A stretch of 64,000 bases of DNA from Impatiens glandulifera (GCF_907164915.1 NC_061863.1:23947710-24011709); one strand, 5' to 3'. Shown: positions 1 to 12,650, numbered from the stretch's first letter. The notes: generated by a model not told the origin, from the letters alone. Numbers and translations are program-made.

Positions 1-114
1 AAATGGAAAGAAAAAGAAAAAACTTAATAATTAATTAGTTAAAAAAATTACAAAATTAACATTACATAAATATGAATATGTGAAACTAAAAGGTTTACAA
101 ATAAACAAGGCATG

Positions 115-133
115 TTTATATATATATATATAT

Positions 134-229
<96 letters not shown>
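115..229. repeat. (TA)n microsatellite
   Basis: About 115 bp of nearly pure TA dinucleotide, broken once near 133-137 by TGTTTA. It lies in AT-rich DNA and is expected to vary in length between individuals. Confidence 0.95.
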
Positions 230-231
<2 letters not shown>

Positions 232-1723
232 AGTTTTTAATAAAATTGTTGACATAAATTTAAAATCAAGGTAAATATTTGTTTGGATCATAATTTTTTT
301 TCTCTGGATAGGATAATAATCGGAATAGATAACTAATGTAGAGGAGATTTAAGGTAGCTTTTAAGAGATATGGTATTAAGTAGCTTAGAATATTTTTTTT
401 ATTCAATTCGAATGTGTACGCAACTTATAATTTCAATGCTATTTATCAATTGTACATAAAACTAATATTGGAATTTAAGTTGAATAGTTATTGACATTGT
501 TTAATTTATATTTGCTGTTTCATTTAGAAATAATATTAATTTATTTTGTATTAAATTTATTATAGAGTTATTTTATAACTTGTATATTACATTATTTATT
601 AATATTTATATAATTAATTGTATATTACATTATTTTATTGAAATAAGAATCAATAAAATTTAAATCTATCTATAAACTTATTATTTATAAATTTACTAAC
701 TTAATTAATTCTTAATTATTTATACATATTGTACGTAGTATCCATTTATTTTTGTATATAATTATTTATTATAAATTAATTATACCAATTTTGCAAAGAA
801 TAATAATAAATAAATAGTTATGGAATAAGTAAAATTAATAATATTAAAATTGGATATGAGCTACAAGTGCTAATCCATTGGTTTTTACTAACAATTTTGA
901 TAAACAATGTAAATATTAAGTAGTTTGGAAAATTCCTTTATCCAAGGGATGTGAGATTCTTGTCGTGTTCTATTTATTAACTATTATTGTAACTTTATAA
1001 AACTAAATATTGCAATATAAGTTGAATAGCAATTGATATGGTATATATAATCTATCTATTAGTTTCATTTATAAATGAATAAGTAATGTATTTTGCATTA
1101 TGTATATTAGAGTTATTTGTAATTTGTTTTTTTAATGAACGTATCAAATTGCAACTGGCCTTGTGACTTTCATAAAAAAATAAAATTACAATTTGTATTA
1201 ATTTTACCATAACAAACTTTGAACTTTTTTGCTAATTTGAGCTAAAAATTAAAAGTAGATGTGATGTTTGCGAAAAAGAAATATGAACAACTCGTGTAGG
1301 AGTCAGTCCATGGTCTTTACTCAATTTTTATTATATAAAATATGTTAAATAGTTTCGAAATTTTCTTTTTCTAGGTCATATGAGATTATTGTCGTGCTTG
1401 AGTAATTACATGTAAATAGCTACGCAACTTGCTTTGGCGTAAAAAAAATCAATGCTATTAACAACTATTATATCCATTTATTATAACTTTAAACATTATC
1501 AATACAATTATATATATATATATATAAAAAATAATTAATATAATAAAAAATTATAATAAAAACATAATTAAATAATGTAAAATAACTAACTACTTAATAA
1601 TATCATTTTAATTTAAAAATATTTAAATAATTTCAAATTAAATAAAATAATTTGAAAATAAATACAAAATAAAATTTAAATAAGATAAAAATTTAAATTT
1701 AAATAAAATAACATAATTAAAAT
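230..1723. other. AT-rich intergenic DNA, no gene seen
   Basis: Very AT-rich sequence with a second short TA run near 1505-1527. No reading frame with family-like composition was found on either strand. This is the 3' flank of the minus-strand Myb/SANT-like gene. Confidence 0.6.
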
Positions 1724-2705
1724 TTACAACCAAGAAGAATCATTCATATAGTTTTGTAACAATTTAACAAAGGCGTCTCCTTCATACATCGCCAATGCTT
1801 CTCTAGCGTGTGAGTGTGGTCTACTCGTAGCATACACGGCATGCAATGATTCATTTGATCCAGGTGGATATCCCATATATTTTTCAACCTTTGCAACAAA
1901 TTTTTTTTCAGAGTCTCCAGTTATTGGGTTCGATGTACGACTCAAATGATCGGTGTGAGTATGTTGATGATATATAATATGTTCTTTGACTAATTTGCGT
2001 TTTGATCTCGTATTCTCATTTTTACTTGAACAATTACGCTTGCTGCTACTATAACTTCCGGACTTTCTTGGAAGCGTCGGAAGATCAACATCGTCTGGAG
2101 TGAAAGTACTATCCTCAGAATCACCAGAACCTTCAGCAATTGTATCGACCCCAACAGTGTATACAGTCGAACCAGTAGCTAAACTTTGACCAAATAATCT
2201 TTCATAAATGTATTCATTTTGAATCCCACTTGACTTAAATTTAAGTAGTTGGTCATGATCCTATTCAACAAAAAAATAATAAACAAAATTCAATATTAAT
2301 AACTTTAACCTAACTAATTTTTATAAAAGTGAAAAAAAAACAATGTTTACCTTGCTCTTTTCTTTCCACCAAAAGTTTGGAGCTTTAATAGTATTTCGCT
2401 GATGATCCCAACCCATGCCGCTAAGTTTACTACTATTTTTAAAAAAAAATCCAAACTTTCCACAAATTCTTTTCTGAATTCCACTTATTTCTCAAGATTT
2501 TGATATCGTGATAGACAGACAAATGAGTCCACAGACCCTCACTTACGTTTTTATAACCTAAGGGCGTAGGACTTTTATCCTTCAAATTTTTCTTTTTTTT
2601 TTCCAGATCACAAAGCTGCAGAAATATTTCGGTCCTTTCTTTACTGGATTCCCAATCCACCGGAGTAATGGGAACTCCGGGATTAAAATTAGTAATCCTT
2701 GGCAT
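1724..2705 (-). pseudogene. Myb/SANT-like (Myb_DNA-bind_3 type) protein gene, two exons, one frameshift
   Basis: Exon 1 runs from ATG at 2705 to 2351. The intron 2350-2261 begins GT and ends AG. Exon 2 runs 2260-1724, open for 178 codons to a stop. The N-terminal half has the spacing of the plant Myb/SANT-like domain of L10-interacting MYB (LIMYB-like) proteins: a VDW start, then ILRNKWN, KNLWKVW, the GMGWD motif and FWWKEK just before the intron. The only break is in the run of nine T (plus-strand A, 2441-2449), where one base too many shifts the frame and gives an early stop. Both halves otherwise stay open and the splice sites are good. With that base removed the protein would be about 296 residues, normal for the family. 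Exon 2 is Ser/Asp-rich with a basic patch (KRNC, RSKRK), so a nuclear DNA-binding role is likely by family. It may be a young pseudogene or a homopolymer sequencing error. Some relatives derive from Harbinger-type transposon Myb proteins. Confidence 0.6.
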
Positions 2706-3225
2706 TCTATTAATATAAATGAATTGATATTAAAAAGAGATAAAAGATTTAAATAAATAAAATTGATAAGAAATAATGAGACGGAATAATAACAATCAAC
2801 AAGATCAAGGATCAACTTTAAAAACCTCAGACAGAAAGTTTTAAATGTGTTAATTGAATTTAAAGTGGATATAAGAGAAAACATATTTGATAAACTTACT
2901 TTAACACTGCCGATGAAGATGCCGACTAAGAGTATAAAGGCAGAGTTCAGTCAATCCTAACAAATAAAAGAAGAGAATCAAATAAAAACGTTTAATATAA
3001 CTAAATTTCACCTCATCCTTCTTTATAGAAAAAAAATGAAAGAAACTTACTTATTGGAGAGCGATACTTCGGTTAATTATTCTTTCAAATCTGATATTCG
3101 ATCTTCAAAATCTCAAAAGGACCGCTTGTCTCTGTCTGTTCATGAATCTTAAAGCCAAATTCAATTTCGAATCTGAAATAGTTAGAAAGATGGTTTAACT
3201 GATGTACCGAAGAAGGATTAAATAA
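2706..3225. other. Upstream flank of the Myb/SANT-like gene
   Basis: AT-rich leader or promoter region on the minus strand. A possible 5'UTR splice donor (GTAAGT) reads on the minus strand near 2898-2905. No clear TATA box can be assigned. Confidence 0.3.
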
Positions 3226-3345
3226 GAAATGAAGGAAAAGAAAGAAAAGATGATGGAAAGAAAAACGAAGGAAAGGAAAGAAGAGAGAAATGGGATTGGA
3301 CGGAAGGAAGGAAGGGATGAAAAGAAAAGAGAGAGAGAAAGGATG
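3226..3345 (+). repeat. Purine-rich low-complexity (GA/AAAG) tract
   Basis: About 120 bp almost entirely A and G. Its translation is a Lys/Glu/Arg string with no family resemblance, so it is scored as low-complexity DNA and not as a gene. Confidence 0.8.
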
Positions 3346-3845
3346 GTTCAGACTTCAAACAGAAGTACAGACTTATTTTTCAAACTATCTTATCAGTCAA
3401 ATTCTTTCAGTCGTCTGTGCTTTACTTTAAATCTTGTCCGTATACAACAGGCCTAAGAGCTTGTTTGATCTCGGCTCTTTTAAGGTGTAAAAGAAATAAT
3501 TAAAAACTATAATATTGAATTTTATGAAACTCAATAAAAAAAAATCAACTAAATTAATATTAAGACATACTATCAAATCATAAAATAAAAAAATTCAAAA
3601 TTAAATAAAAAAATTCAAAATTAAAGATATTTAATTTTTTAAATATATAAAAATATGTCTATATTAAATCATTTCAAAACTTAAAAAAATATTTTACAGA
3701 CATCTGATATATAAATATAATTTTTTTATTATTAAATATTAATACTCTTAAATCTTTTCACAAAAATAACTTAAAACTCAAAATTTTATTAAAATAACCA
3801 AATAAAAACTAATTATCTCAACCACTTTCTCGTACTAAACATTAA

Positions 3846-3915
3846 TTCAGTAAAAAGTTATAATAATAAACAAGACCGGATTCAGTAAAAAGTTATAATA
3901 ATAAACAAGACCGGT
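3846..3915. repeat. 35-bp direct tandem duplication
   Basis: Two adjacent copies (3846-3880, 3881-3915), each starting TTCAGTAAAAAG and ending CAAGACCGG, identical except at the last base. A shorter 17-bp pair (GTCCATCAAACC / GTCCATCAGACC) follows directly at about 3914-3947. Confidence 0.85.
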
Positions 3916-3947
3916 CCATCAAACCTATAGGTCCATCAGACCTATAT

Positions 3948-6900
3948 ACGGAAGAAGAAAATAAGTAATAATCACAAATCTAGGTGCTGATTAATGTTTT
4001 TATTTATCATAATTTTAATTTTTTTTATTTATTAATAAATATCAAATTCTTTTTTAAATTAATTATTAAATAAAAATATAGAGAGAAATGAGGATGATCC
4101 AAAAAAAAACCTAAAAAAAAATTATTTAGGTCAGTGAAAAAAAATAATAATTTATGATAATTTTGAATAAATAGAGATATTTTGTTAGTAAAAAAAGTTT
4201 AAATGTATTGATTTATATATATAATAAAATTAATAATTTTAAAAAATATATATTTTAATATTTTAGTTAATAAATTAATTAATTGAATGAATAAAATATT
4301 AAATGAAGTAATTGATGTTTTCTGGATTATTCCAATTAAGCTATTTTTAGCATAATAAGTTGGGTGGAAGAGCAAAATTTTCTGAAAATGCTTAAAGGTT
4401 TCACAAGAACTGAACTCCTTTACTATCTAAAAATAATAAATGAAATATATACCTTCTAACTTAAGAAATACCAAAAAGCACCCCGTCATACCATTACGAA
4501 TATGGTAGAATTTGAAAAGTTCTTAAAATCTTTATACTTCCTCCAATATTTAAGAAATTAAATAAAATATTACAAAATTTTATATAAAAATGTATGATTT
4601 ATAGCTCATTCATTTCTGATGATGAATTTTGTTAGAATATAAAGAAATATTTTAACGGGAGAACTTATTAATAATTTTTTAATAAAATTATAAATAATAT
4701 TAAATATAAAATCAAATGAATAGAATAGAATATTGGAGAATTAAAAAAAATAATTAATAAGTTTCTTCTTTAATTTTCTTTTTCTTTTTTTTTTGTATCT
4801 GTACTTGGTGGTGTTTGGCGGTGACAGATATAAAGGCAAAGGAAAGGAAGAAAAGTAATATAAAAACTACTGTTGTTAAATCCAACTCAGTATAATAAAT
4901 AGCAATCCAATCGGTGAGTATATTAAAAATTGACAGTTTTTTTATTTATTTATTTTTATTCTACATAATAATAAATCTTCCGAAGAAGAAAGCTAAATAT
5001 ATATTTTAATATCAATCAGGTTGAATTTTTTTAATGAAAAATTTTGATATGCATAATTTAATTAATTTTGTTTATTAAAAGTAATATAATTCATTGATAT
5101 TTTTAGGCCTTGTTCGAATTGGGGTTATTTGAATAATCTGGAGAGAGAAAAATAATAATTTTTATATGGATTAAACTAAAATAAATAAATAAATATTTAA
5201 AATAAATTACAAGAATCAGGATTTTATTTCTTTCTAATGGAGTAAAAACAAAATTAATTAAAAAAAATCAAAGAACTAAAGAAAAATAAGAAGAGAAGAA
5301 TGGTAAATAAAAGATTTTATTAGAGAACACTTCCATGATCATTTATTAATTAACATGTTATTTGAGATATTTTTTAATAATATTAAACAAAACTCACCTT
5401 TGAGACCAATAATGTAGCTATATACATAAAAATGAGGAATAATGATAAATATAGATTATATCTCACTATATTAATAATTGATCTCAATATATATTTGGGA
5501 CTTGTTTGAGGAACTAGTTAAGTTTTTTTTTATCATAAATCTAATATATCATTTTAATTATTAATCCATATAAATTAATTATTAAATAAAAATATCCAAA
5601 TAACTCAAAAAAAAAACTGTTTGTGTCAATGTTTGGAATTGATTTATTTAAAAAATTAGTAGTAGGTCAGTATTTTATTAAAAAGTTCAATATTTATTTT
5701 GATTGTTGGGGGTTAAAAAAGTATGAATTATCAAATAAAATCATAACAATATCATTATCAAATAAAATAATAATATACATTATATGGATTTAGTTAATTA
5801 TTTTGAAACTTTATTAGAATAACCATGTCAAAACAAACTTCTAAATTAAATATTTACACATATTCATTATTAATTATAAGATATTTATAATATTTATATA
5901 TTATTAAGAATTAAGTTAGTTTAACTAATTTATGAATAATAAGCTAGCTAATATATAAAGTACATTATTCTTATTTAATAACGTAAATAATATTAAATAC
6001 AGTTACATAATTAAGTTTATTTATATAACGTATAACAGTACTATATGGATTATTAATATTAAACTAATGTAATCATTATAATTTATGAAAAACATTATTG
6101 AGATGTTGGGTTAAATATATAAAAACTGAAAAGGAGAATAATATAATTAATTATATTATTATATTTAAAATTAAAATTAGACCAAGTAAAAATTCTATAC
6201 GTAAAATGATTTGTTATTGTTTATTTTTACGGATAATCATCCTATAAGTTTATTGACTATCTTTATTTATTTATTCTCTTAAAATTAATAAAATTTATTA
6301 TTAAGAAATTAGGAGAATGAAAAATAAGAATAGAGGAAAAGATAATTAATTATTTTTAAAAAAAGTATTTGCATTTTTTGGGTGAGAATTAATTGCAATT
6401 TTTATTAAAAAAAAAACATATAAGTTTTAATAAGTTAAATTATTAAAATAAAATACAAATAAAATCTAAATAAAACAGAGTAAAATATAGAGTTAAAAAA
6501 ACAAAATAAATTTCTAAATAGAGTTTAAAAGAGTTAGTTTAAATATTTTTGTTTGAAAGATCATTGTAATTTTTTAACTAAAATTAGAAAGTTTTTAATA
6601 TGTTAAATAATTAAAATAACATTTAATATAATAAATCTAAACAATAACACGTAAAATATAGAATTTTAAAACAATCAAATAAAACATTTTTTTAAATAAG
6701 GAGTAAGTTTTAGTTTAAATAATGTAAAATATTTATAATTATTTATAAATTAAATTTGATATTTAAAGAAGGTATGAAATTATGATAATTGATTAAGTGT
6801 TAATTTAGATTGAATGATGAGAATTAGTAAACCAAGTATATGATTAAAAATTTGAAAAAATATTTTAATTTTTTTTATCAAATTATATAAAATAATTAAA

Positions 6901-7540
6901 ATTAAATCTAGTCTAATATAATAAAATCTAAAAAGATAAGAAAATTTAGAGTTATAAATAAATGTAAAATATTTGTAATTATTTATAATATATCTTTATA
7001 TTAACTTTTGTAATTGAGAAAATTTTATAAAAATATGAAATTATGATAATAGCTTAGGTGTGAATTTGAATTTAATGATTACAAACGATTATGTGTGAAT
7101 TTGAAATTAATGATAACAAACGGTGCATGCATGATATAAAACTGAAAAGACATTTTAAAGTTTTAAACAAAAATAAAATAAAATAAAATCTAACAAGTTA
7201 TGTATAATCTATTAAAAAAAACTTCTCATTATCTCTATGTGAATAGAGCTCAAATCAAGATCTCCCTTCTCTCTCCATTAATGGAGCTTTCAAACCTTTG
7301 ATTTAGCTTTTCCAAACTTTTCATTGTCAATCAAAAAGTTTGTAAATAAGTGTTCCAGATTCTTTTCTTTAAACCTTTCTATATTTGATGTGTTGGTGAA
7401 TACTCATTTGAAAAATATCTCTAATAACATTTATAAATTTAGGTTTTAATTTGATCTATAAATTTTTTGTTTTGATTAACTGATAGAATACAATTTTTTA
7501 TCTGAATATTTTACTTAATATTAAGATGTGTAAAACTTGC
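3948..7540. other. AT-rich gap; possible MITE remnants only
   Basis: No supportable gene over about 3.6 kb. Segments beginning like GGCCTTGTTCGAATTGG (near 5106) and GGGACTTGTTTGAGG (near 5497) resemble the ends of plant hAT-type MITEs, but I could not pair their termini or find target duplications. Confidence 0.4.
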
Positions 7541-8260
7541 AGGAATATGAGTAAACTTGATAAAAAAAAATAGGGCTCAAGTTACTATAGAAGAGAAAAA
7601 TGAAGAGGTATGATTATCGGGGTATATATTATAGTTTTAATTCGTTTTTTTTCTTCATTTTATTAATGATGATTTATGACTTGGTAGGATGAAACAATAA
7701 CGGAACAAATACAAAGGAAGAAAACAAGAAAGACTAAAAAAAAGGGACTACAAAAAAGGGACATCGGACAACACACAAACAAGCTTCAGCTTCAAAATTG
7801 AATGGTAGATCTGATTCTATTCTAGTACCATAAATCATTCTTCATCAGTTCCTCAATCCAACAATACTTTCACCAACATTCAACCAAATCTCAACTAATA
7901 ACATCAAGGGGTCCTCCTATGCAAATCAACAACCAAACCACAAGCAAATCAACAACCAAACCACGAGCGCACCAACTATTACTCCATCTGCAATCATTCT
8001 TGACAACCACCATCTAACCCAACCACCATCACAACCTCTAACAGAAGAAGATTTAGCAATGGATGATGGTGAAATTGAATCACAAACCACAAACTTAAAA
8101 ATATTTCTTAGGATCGAAGGGGACAAGTAAGTATCTTCTATTTGAATAATGTACATATACGATTAATACAAATATTTTTACTTTCAATTCAATAAATATT
8201 ATATTGTAAATATTATATATAGTTTCGAACCAGACATTACCAAAGAAGTCAATGGTATTG

Positions 8261-8735
8261 TGTTAGGGTCTAAAATCAAGGCCTCGGTCCTAGAATAAAT
8301 TCCAGCAACGTTCCTCGGCACCCGGTCTCGGTCTTAGTGTGCACATGGGCCAGATTTCTGTTTTGTTGTATTATTATTTTGTTTTGCTTTCTTTTTCTAC
8401 TTTACAAACTGAATTCTGTTATTTTCTAGTTATTGTTGTAACCGAATATTTTGGGGCAAGACATCACCTATATAAGGCCGATCTTTCTTCCCCAAGGACC
8501 CATGAATAGAATGATGAAGATATGACTTCGCCCTATTCGTCTATTATTATTATTATGGTCTGTTTGGTATAGACCAACAGTATTTCTCTTCGCACCCTTG
8601 ATTCTTCTATCCCTTCCCCCCAAATTCTCTATCGAAAACCTTCCGCTGCCCTTTGATTGTAGAATTTCACCGGTCTTATAGATCAAGAACGTGATTCTTG
8701 AACCCAAAACACTTATTACGAAACAAGTCGTAACA
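8261..8735 (+). repeat. 5' LTR of the gag-only element
   Basis: 475 bp, TG...CA. Contains a TATA box (TATATAAGG, 8469-8477), so transcription probably begins within about 40 bp downstream. Confidence 0.93.
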
Positions 8736-8739
8736 TTCT

Positions 8740-8752
8740 TGGTATTAGAGCA
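8740..8752 (+). promoter_or_regulatory. Primer-binding site (initiator tRNA-Met type)
   Basis: TGGTATTAGAGCA lies 4 bp after the LTR. It matches the usual plant PBS TGGTATCAGAGC with one C-to-T change. Confidence 0.8.
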
Positions 8753-8791
8753 AGACGATTCTCAAATGAAAGAAACCAGATAGCAGCAAAG

Positions 8792-9775
8792 ATGGATGAT
8801 CTTAAGACCCTACTCGAAGGGCTGACTCAACAATATGCCTCCATGAATGCTGCCCTACAACAACATATGACCGAACAGGCTGCCTTACACAATGCTTTTC
8901 ATCAAAATATAGACAGAAAGTATGCTGCTGGAAAAAGCTTGACAGCCATTGAAAAAGGTGCGTTTAATAATGGCCAAGATCTCCGCACCCGACCCCATGT
9001 TATTGCTTCTTGCTACCTTCCTCCTCCAACCCGGCTCACAAATATTGATATTCCTGAATTTGATGGGACTGATTTGGAGGGCTGGCTCTTATTTGCCGAG
9101 CAAATATTTAGGGAGAGCAAGTCGAATGATGCCACAAAGCTGGACATTGTCCGCACTCACTTCTCAAAAGAGGCAAGAACATGGCATGAATCATATTTGC
9201 GGAATCGCAACCATATGGAAGCATTGACGTGGCATAAATTCAAGAAAGATCTCTTGTTGCGATTCGGTCGCAGACCCTTGTACAATGCCAAACCGCCGCT
9301 GCTGCCCAAACCATGCATTGATAACACGGTCTGGCCGAGCACAAAATGGGAGCTCAATCATAGGTGCAAATCCAGATTGTTCATGGCCCCGGCTAATCAG
9401 CAAGAAGTTCAAGAACTCGTTCAAGAACCCGTCCAAGAATCAGATTTTTATGACCCACCTTTGGTGCTTGAGACAAGGGACGAACGTGTCATTATCTTGC
9501 ACACTTTCTCGGTCCAGCAAGGTGCCCCTCGGTCGCGGGTCAACATAATACAAGGCAGCCAACTAGAAAAGGCCTTGGAAAATCATAATATTGCTGCTAC
9601 GGTACAAATAAAGAGCAAAAACGAATGCCAAACTGTTTCACATGTTTTGGAAGACGCTCCTGAAAATTTCCAAAATATAATCAAAGGGCTAACCCAGCAA
9701 CCCAACAACCGAACACCAGCCAGGAAGGTAGTCGGAAGACATGGCTATGTTGTTGCGCATGTATTGCTGGTCTAG
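8792..9775 (+). CDS. Gag-like protein of the gag-only element
   Basis: 327 residues from an ATG 40 bp after the PBS. Residues about 85-165 carry the Ty3/gypsy gag core (PF03732 type): IPEFDGTDLEGWLLFAEQIF, TWHESYL, and TWHKFKKDLLLRFG. The N-terminus is a short amphipathic coil (QQYASMNAALQQH). No CCHC zinc knuckle and no protease motif are visible; after residue 200 the protein is Gln/Glu-rich and unlike known domains. A stop at 9773-9775 is followed by further coding-like sequence in the same frame (KDWAWLFEDILEYARK), so the original frame may have been longer. The presumed role is to form the particle that packages the element RNA, using enzymes supplied in trans. Confidence 0.8.
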   Translation: MDDLKTLLEGLTQQYASMNAALQQHMTEQAALHNAFHQNIDRKYAAGKSLTAIEKGAFNNGQDLRTRPHVIASCYLPPPTRLTNIDIPEFDGTDLEGWLLFAEQIFRESKSNDATKLDIVRTHFSKEARTWHESYLRNRNHMEALTWHKFKKDLLLRFGRRPLYNAKPPLLPKPCIDNTVWPSTKWELNHRCKSRLFMAPANQQEVQELVQEPVQESDFYDPPLVLETRDERVIILHTFSVQQGAPRSRVNIIQGSQLEKALENHNIAATVQIKSKNECQTVSHVLEDAPENFQNIIKGLTQQPNNRTPARKVVGRHGYVVAHVLLV

Positions 9776-10035
9776 ATAAAGGACTGGGCTTGGTTATTTG
9801 AAGACATTCTAGAGTATGCCCGGAAGAAAGATGACCCTTTTGCTGCACTTGGCGTGCTAGGCCGAAGAAAGGACTGGTCGTGGAGCAGGAAGACCGAAGG
9901 CTTCTAAGAAATGCGGTCCTAGACTCCGACACTTGCTGAAGTCCGACCGAATTTTTTGAAATATTGAGCATGCGCATTAGAGGCTCGGCAGACTCGGCAG
10001 ACCACGGTCTTATTTCGTCGAGGGCAACGAATTTT

Positions 10036-10049
10036 GAAGGGGGAGATAA
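10036..10049 (+). promoter_or_regulatory. Polypurine tract
   Basis: GAAGGGGGAGATAA directly precedes the 3' LTR and is the expected plus-strand primer. Confidence 0.8.
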
Positions 10050-10525
10050 TGTTAGGGTCTAAAATCAAGGCCTCGGTCCTAGAATAAATTCCAGCAACGT
10101 TCCTCGGCACCCGGTCTCGGTCTTAGTGTGCACATGGGCCAGATTTCTGTTTTGTTGTATTATTATTATGTTTTGCTTTCTTTTTCTACTTTACAAACTG
10201 AATTCTGTTATTTTCTAGTTATTGTTGTAACCGAATATTTTGGGGCAAGACATCACCTATATAAGGCTGATCTTTCTTCCCCAAGGACCCATGAATAGAA
10301 TGATGAAGATATGACTTCGCCCCTATTCATCTATTATTATTATTATGGACTGTTTGGTATAGACCAACAGTATTTCTCTTCGCACCCTTGATTCTTCTAT
10401 CCCTTCCCCCCAAATTCTCTATCGAAAACATTCCGCTGCCCTTTGATTGTAGAATTTCACCGGTCTTATAGATCAAGAACGTGATTCTTGAACCCAAAAC
10501 ACTTATTACGAAACAAGTCGTAACA
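10050..10525 (+). repeat. 3' LTR of the gag-only element
   Basis: 476 bp, nearly identical to the 5' LTR. It is followed by the TATTG target duplication at 10526-10530. Confidence 0.93.
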
Positions 10526-10617
10526 TATTGTCACTGGATTATGGAGATGATCTTTCTTAAATTTGAATGAAGTTTCTCAAGATATGAAAGACTTGTGGTG
10601 GGCTCATTTCACGGTAT

Positions 10618-11339
10618 GTTAAAAAAATGATTATGAAGTTATAATATTTTAAAAATTATAGGTTAATCTTATATATATTGTATTTGGTTAATATATATAT
10701 TGTATTTGGTTTAATTTTGCAGGAATATATTTTAAATGAAGTTATTTAAGATAATTTTTAGTAGTTTTGATCTTATTAAGATAAGATTAATTAACCATAG
10801 ATTATTCTATATTGTATTGCATTGATTAATTATATATGAATTCTAATGTATTTATGGTTTTGTTTACAGGTGGGGAAGAATTGAAGATTGCTAAAATTTA
10901 TTTTATTATTTATTATGTTTAATTTTAATGAAGAATTATTGTTGGTTTATTTTGAACTTAATTATCTACGATTTTGTTGCTGTTTATTTTAGCTGTAATT
11001 GGGCAATTATGTGACAATGATGGTGTGATTGTGTTATTTTGAAATGTGAAGTTAACTTATTATTTATTTTTGTAAATTACCAATTATGTAGAAATGATAT
11101 TGTGAATGCGGTATTTTGAAGTACGAAGGGTTCAAAAATATATAAACCTAATTTTTGTAGGTTGTTTTATTATACAAAAATATATTATATATATAGGAAT
11201 ATTATTGGATTATTTATTTTTTATATTGAATTAGTAATTGTAATTAGAAGCAGATGATTATATACAAATAAATTGGAATTTTAAAAATTATAATATTATT
11301 GCTCAATATCCTATTGCAAAACTAATTATAAAATTAATA
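10618..11339. other. AT-rich flank of the transposase fragment
   Basis: A further acceptor-like site (TTTACAG, 10864-10870) precedes a four-codon open stretch and a stop, possibly the last exon of the fragment. Nothing else is seen. Confidence 0.3.
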
Positions 11340-12240
11340 AAATATAATTATTGGATAAAATCTTGAAAATGAAATGGCTAAATGTATAAAATTCTATAAA
11401 TATATTTTTTCTGGTGGAAATTATAAATTAAATATTAATTACAAAAATGTTGTCAAATCAGTTAGTAAATTAATTCAGAAAATAAAAAATATGCCATCTA
11501 AATATTGAAAACTATATTGCACAAGAAATGACTAAAGATATTAGTAAAATTTATAAATATATTTTTGTATAAATTACAAATTATGTTGAACTGATATTTG
11601 AGATAAAAAATATATATTAATTGCAAAAGATTTTACAGAACCTATTGGTAATATTTTGCAAAAATTATAAATATTATAAATTATGTTGGAGAACATATAG
11701 ATAAAAGTATTGATAAATTTTTATAAATAAATTTATATAGATTGCAAAAATATATTGTAGAATAAATTGGTAAACTTATTGTAAATATTTTTAAATCTTT
11801 AATTTAAATTTGATTGTAAATTATGTTACTGAACAAATAGCTAAAGTAATCGATAAAATTTCATGAATACATTTATATGGATTGCCAAAGATATTGTAAT
11901 ACTTATTAATAAACTAATTGAAAAAAAAAACTTAAATATATAATGTAAAGTTATTGTAAATAATATTATAAATGAAATATCTAAAGTTAATGTTAAAATG
12001 AAAAATATAAATTATATATATATTACAAAATATATAGCAATAAATGAAATTAATAAAATATTAAAAATTAGATATTAATTACAAATGATATTATAAGTGA
12101 AGTTTGAAAATTAGTTGCTATATTAAAAATATATAATTATTTGAATGGTAAAATAAGTTACATTTAAAATCATTATATTTATAAGATAAATGAAATGATT
12201 GCAAACATAGTTGTAGAACATTTGACTAATTACATTTTAA
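11340..12240. repeat. Degenerate tandem repeat region, unit about 130-170 bp
   Basis: The block (A/T)AxCTAAAG-TATTxxTAAAATTTATAAATATATTT...TTGCAAAA recurs at about 11375, 11527, 11697, 11838 and 11967 with heavy divergence. It may be an old satellite or the worn subterminal repeats of a DNA transposon, since it lies between the En/Spm-like exon and a CACTA-like terminus at 12664. Confidence 0.4.
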
Positions 12241-12650
12241 GAAATATTTTTACCATCTTAAATGTTAATATATATTTTTGTTGAAAAATATAAATAAGTT
12301 ATTAATAAATAAGTCATTAATAAACAAGTCATTAATAAATAGTATTATAATAATTATTCCAAAATAAGTTGTAAAATACAAAATAACATTAATAAAATTT
12401 ATCATGATAATAATAATTTGAATACTAGTTTGAATAATATATATGGAAATAAAAATGTCTAAAGTCTAGTAACAAGTATAATTGTAAAAAGAGTGACAAC
12501 ATAAGTTACAAAATCTGCAACTTCATAACCGCATCTGATTTATGTAACATTGCTGATTATATTAGAATTGTTCTCAAAGTTACTAAATTAGTTGATAAAT
12601 ACTTATTTTAATGCTACTTCAGTCGAAAAGAACACTATTGCAAAGTATCA

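Larger units (their letters stand above)
8261..10525 (+). mobile_element. Non-autonomous gag-only LTR retrotransposon (TR-GAG-like), young
   Basis: A complete 2,265-bp element. The LTRs (8261-8735 and 10050-10525) begin TGTTAGGG and end GTAACA, and the target duplication TATTG lies at 8256-8260 and 10526-10530. A primer-binding site follows the 5' LTR and a polypurine tract precedes the 3' LTR. The 1.3-kb interior encodes only a gag-like protein; no protease, reverse transcriptase or integrase is present, so movement needs a partner element. Size and content match the TR-GAG class described in plants. I count 5 substitutions and 1 indel between the LTRs, which indicates recent insertion. Confidence 0.92.
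7686..10617 (+). pseudogene. En/Spm (Ptta-type) transposase-like gene fragment, split by an LTR element
   Basis: An upstream exon encodes a basic stretch (QRKKTRKTKKKG), then a Gln/Asn/Pro-rich segment and an acidic end, and stops at GACAAG before a GT donor (8128). After an intron ending ATATAG (about 8223) the next exon reads FEPDITKEVNGIV. It resumes beyond the inserted element (10526 on) with TGLWR, a stop (TGA), then LNEVSQDMKDLWWAHF and a GT donor near 10615. The spacing of the FxPD...LW...V...DLWW..F residues fits the plant En/Spm transposase family (PF03004). Removing the insertion and one TATTG copy rejoins the exon in frame. The in-frame TGA and the lack of a partner TNP2 gene mark it as dead. 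It could also be a domesticated derivative. Confidence 0.45.

Noticed and set aside
2582..2884. Minus-strand 100-codon hydrophobic open frame
   Set aside because: It overlaps exon 1 of the Myb/SANT-like gene in another frame and has no family features.
3229..3456. 75-codon Lys/Glu/Arg-rich open frame
   Set aside because: It is the translation of a purine-rich low-complexity tract.
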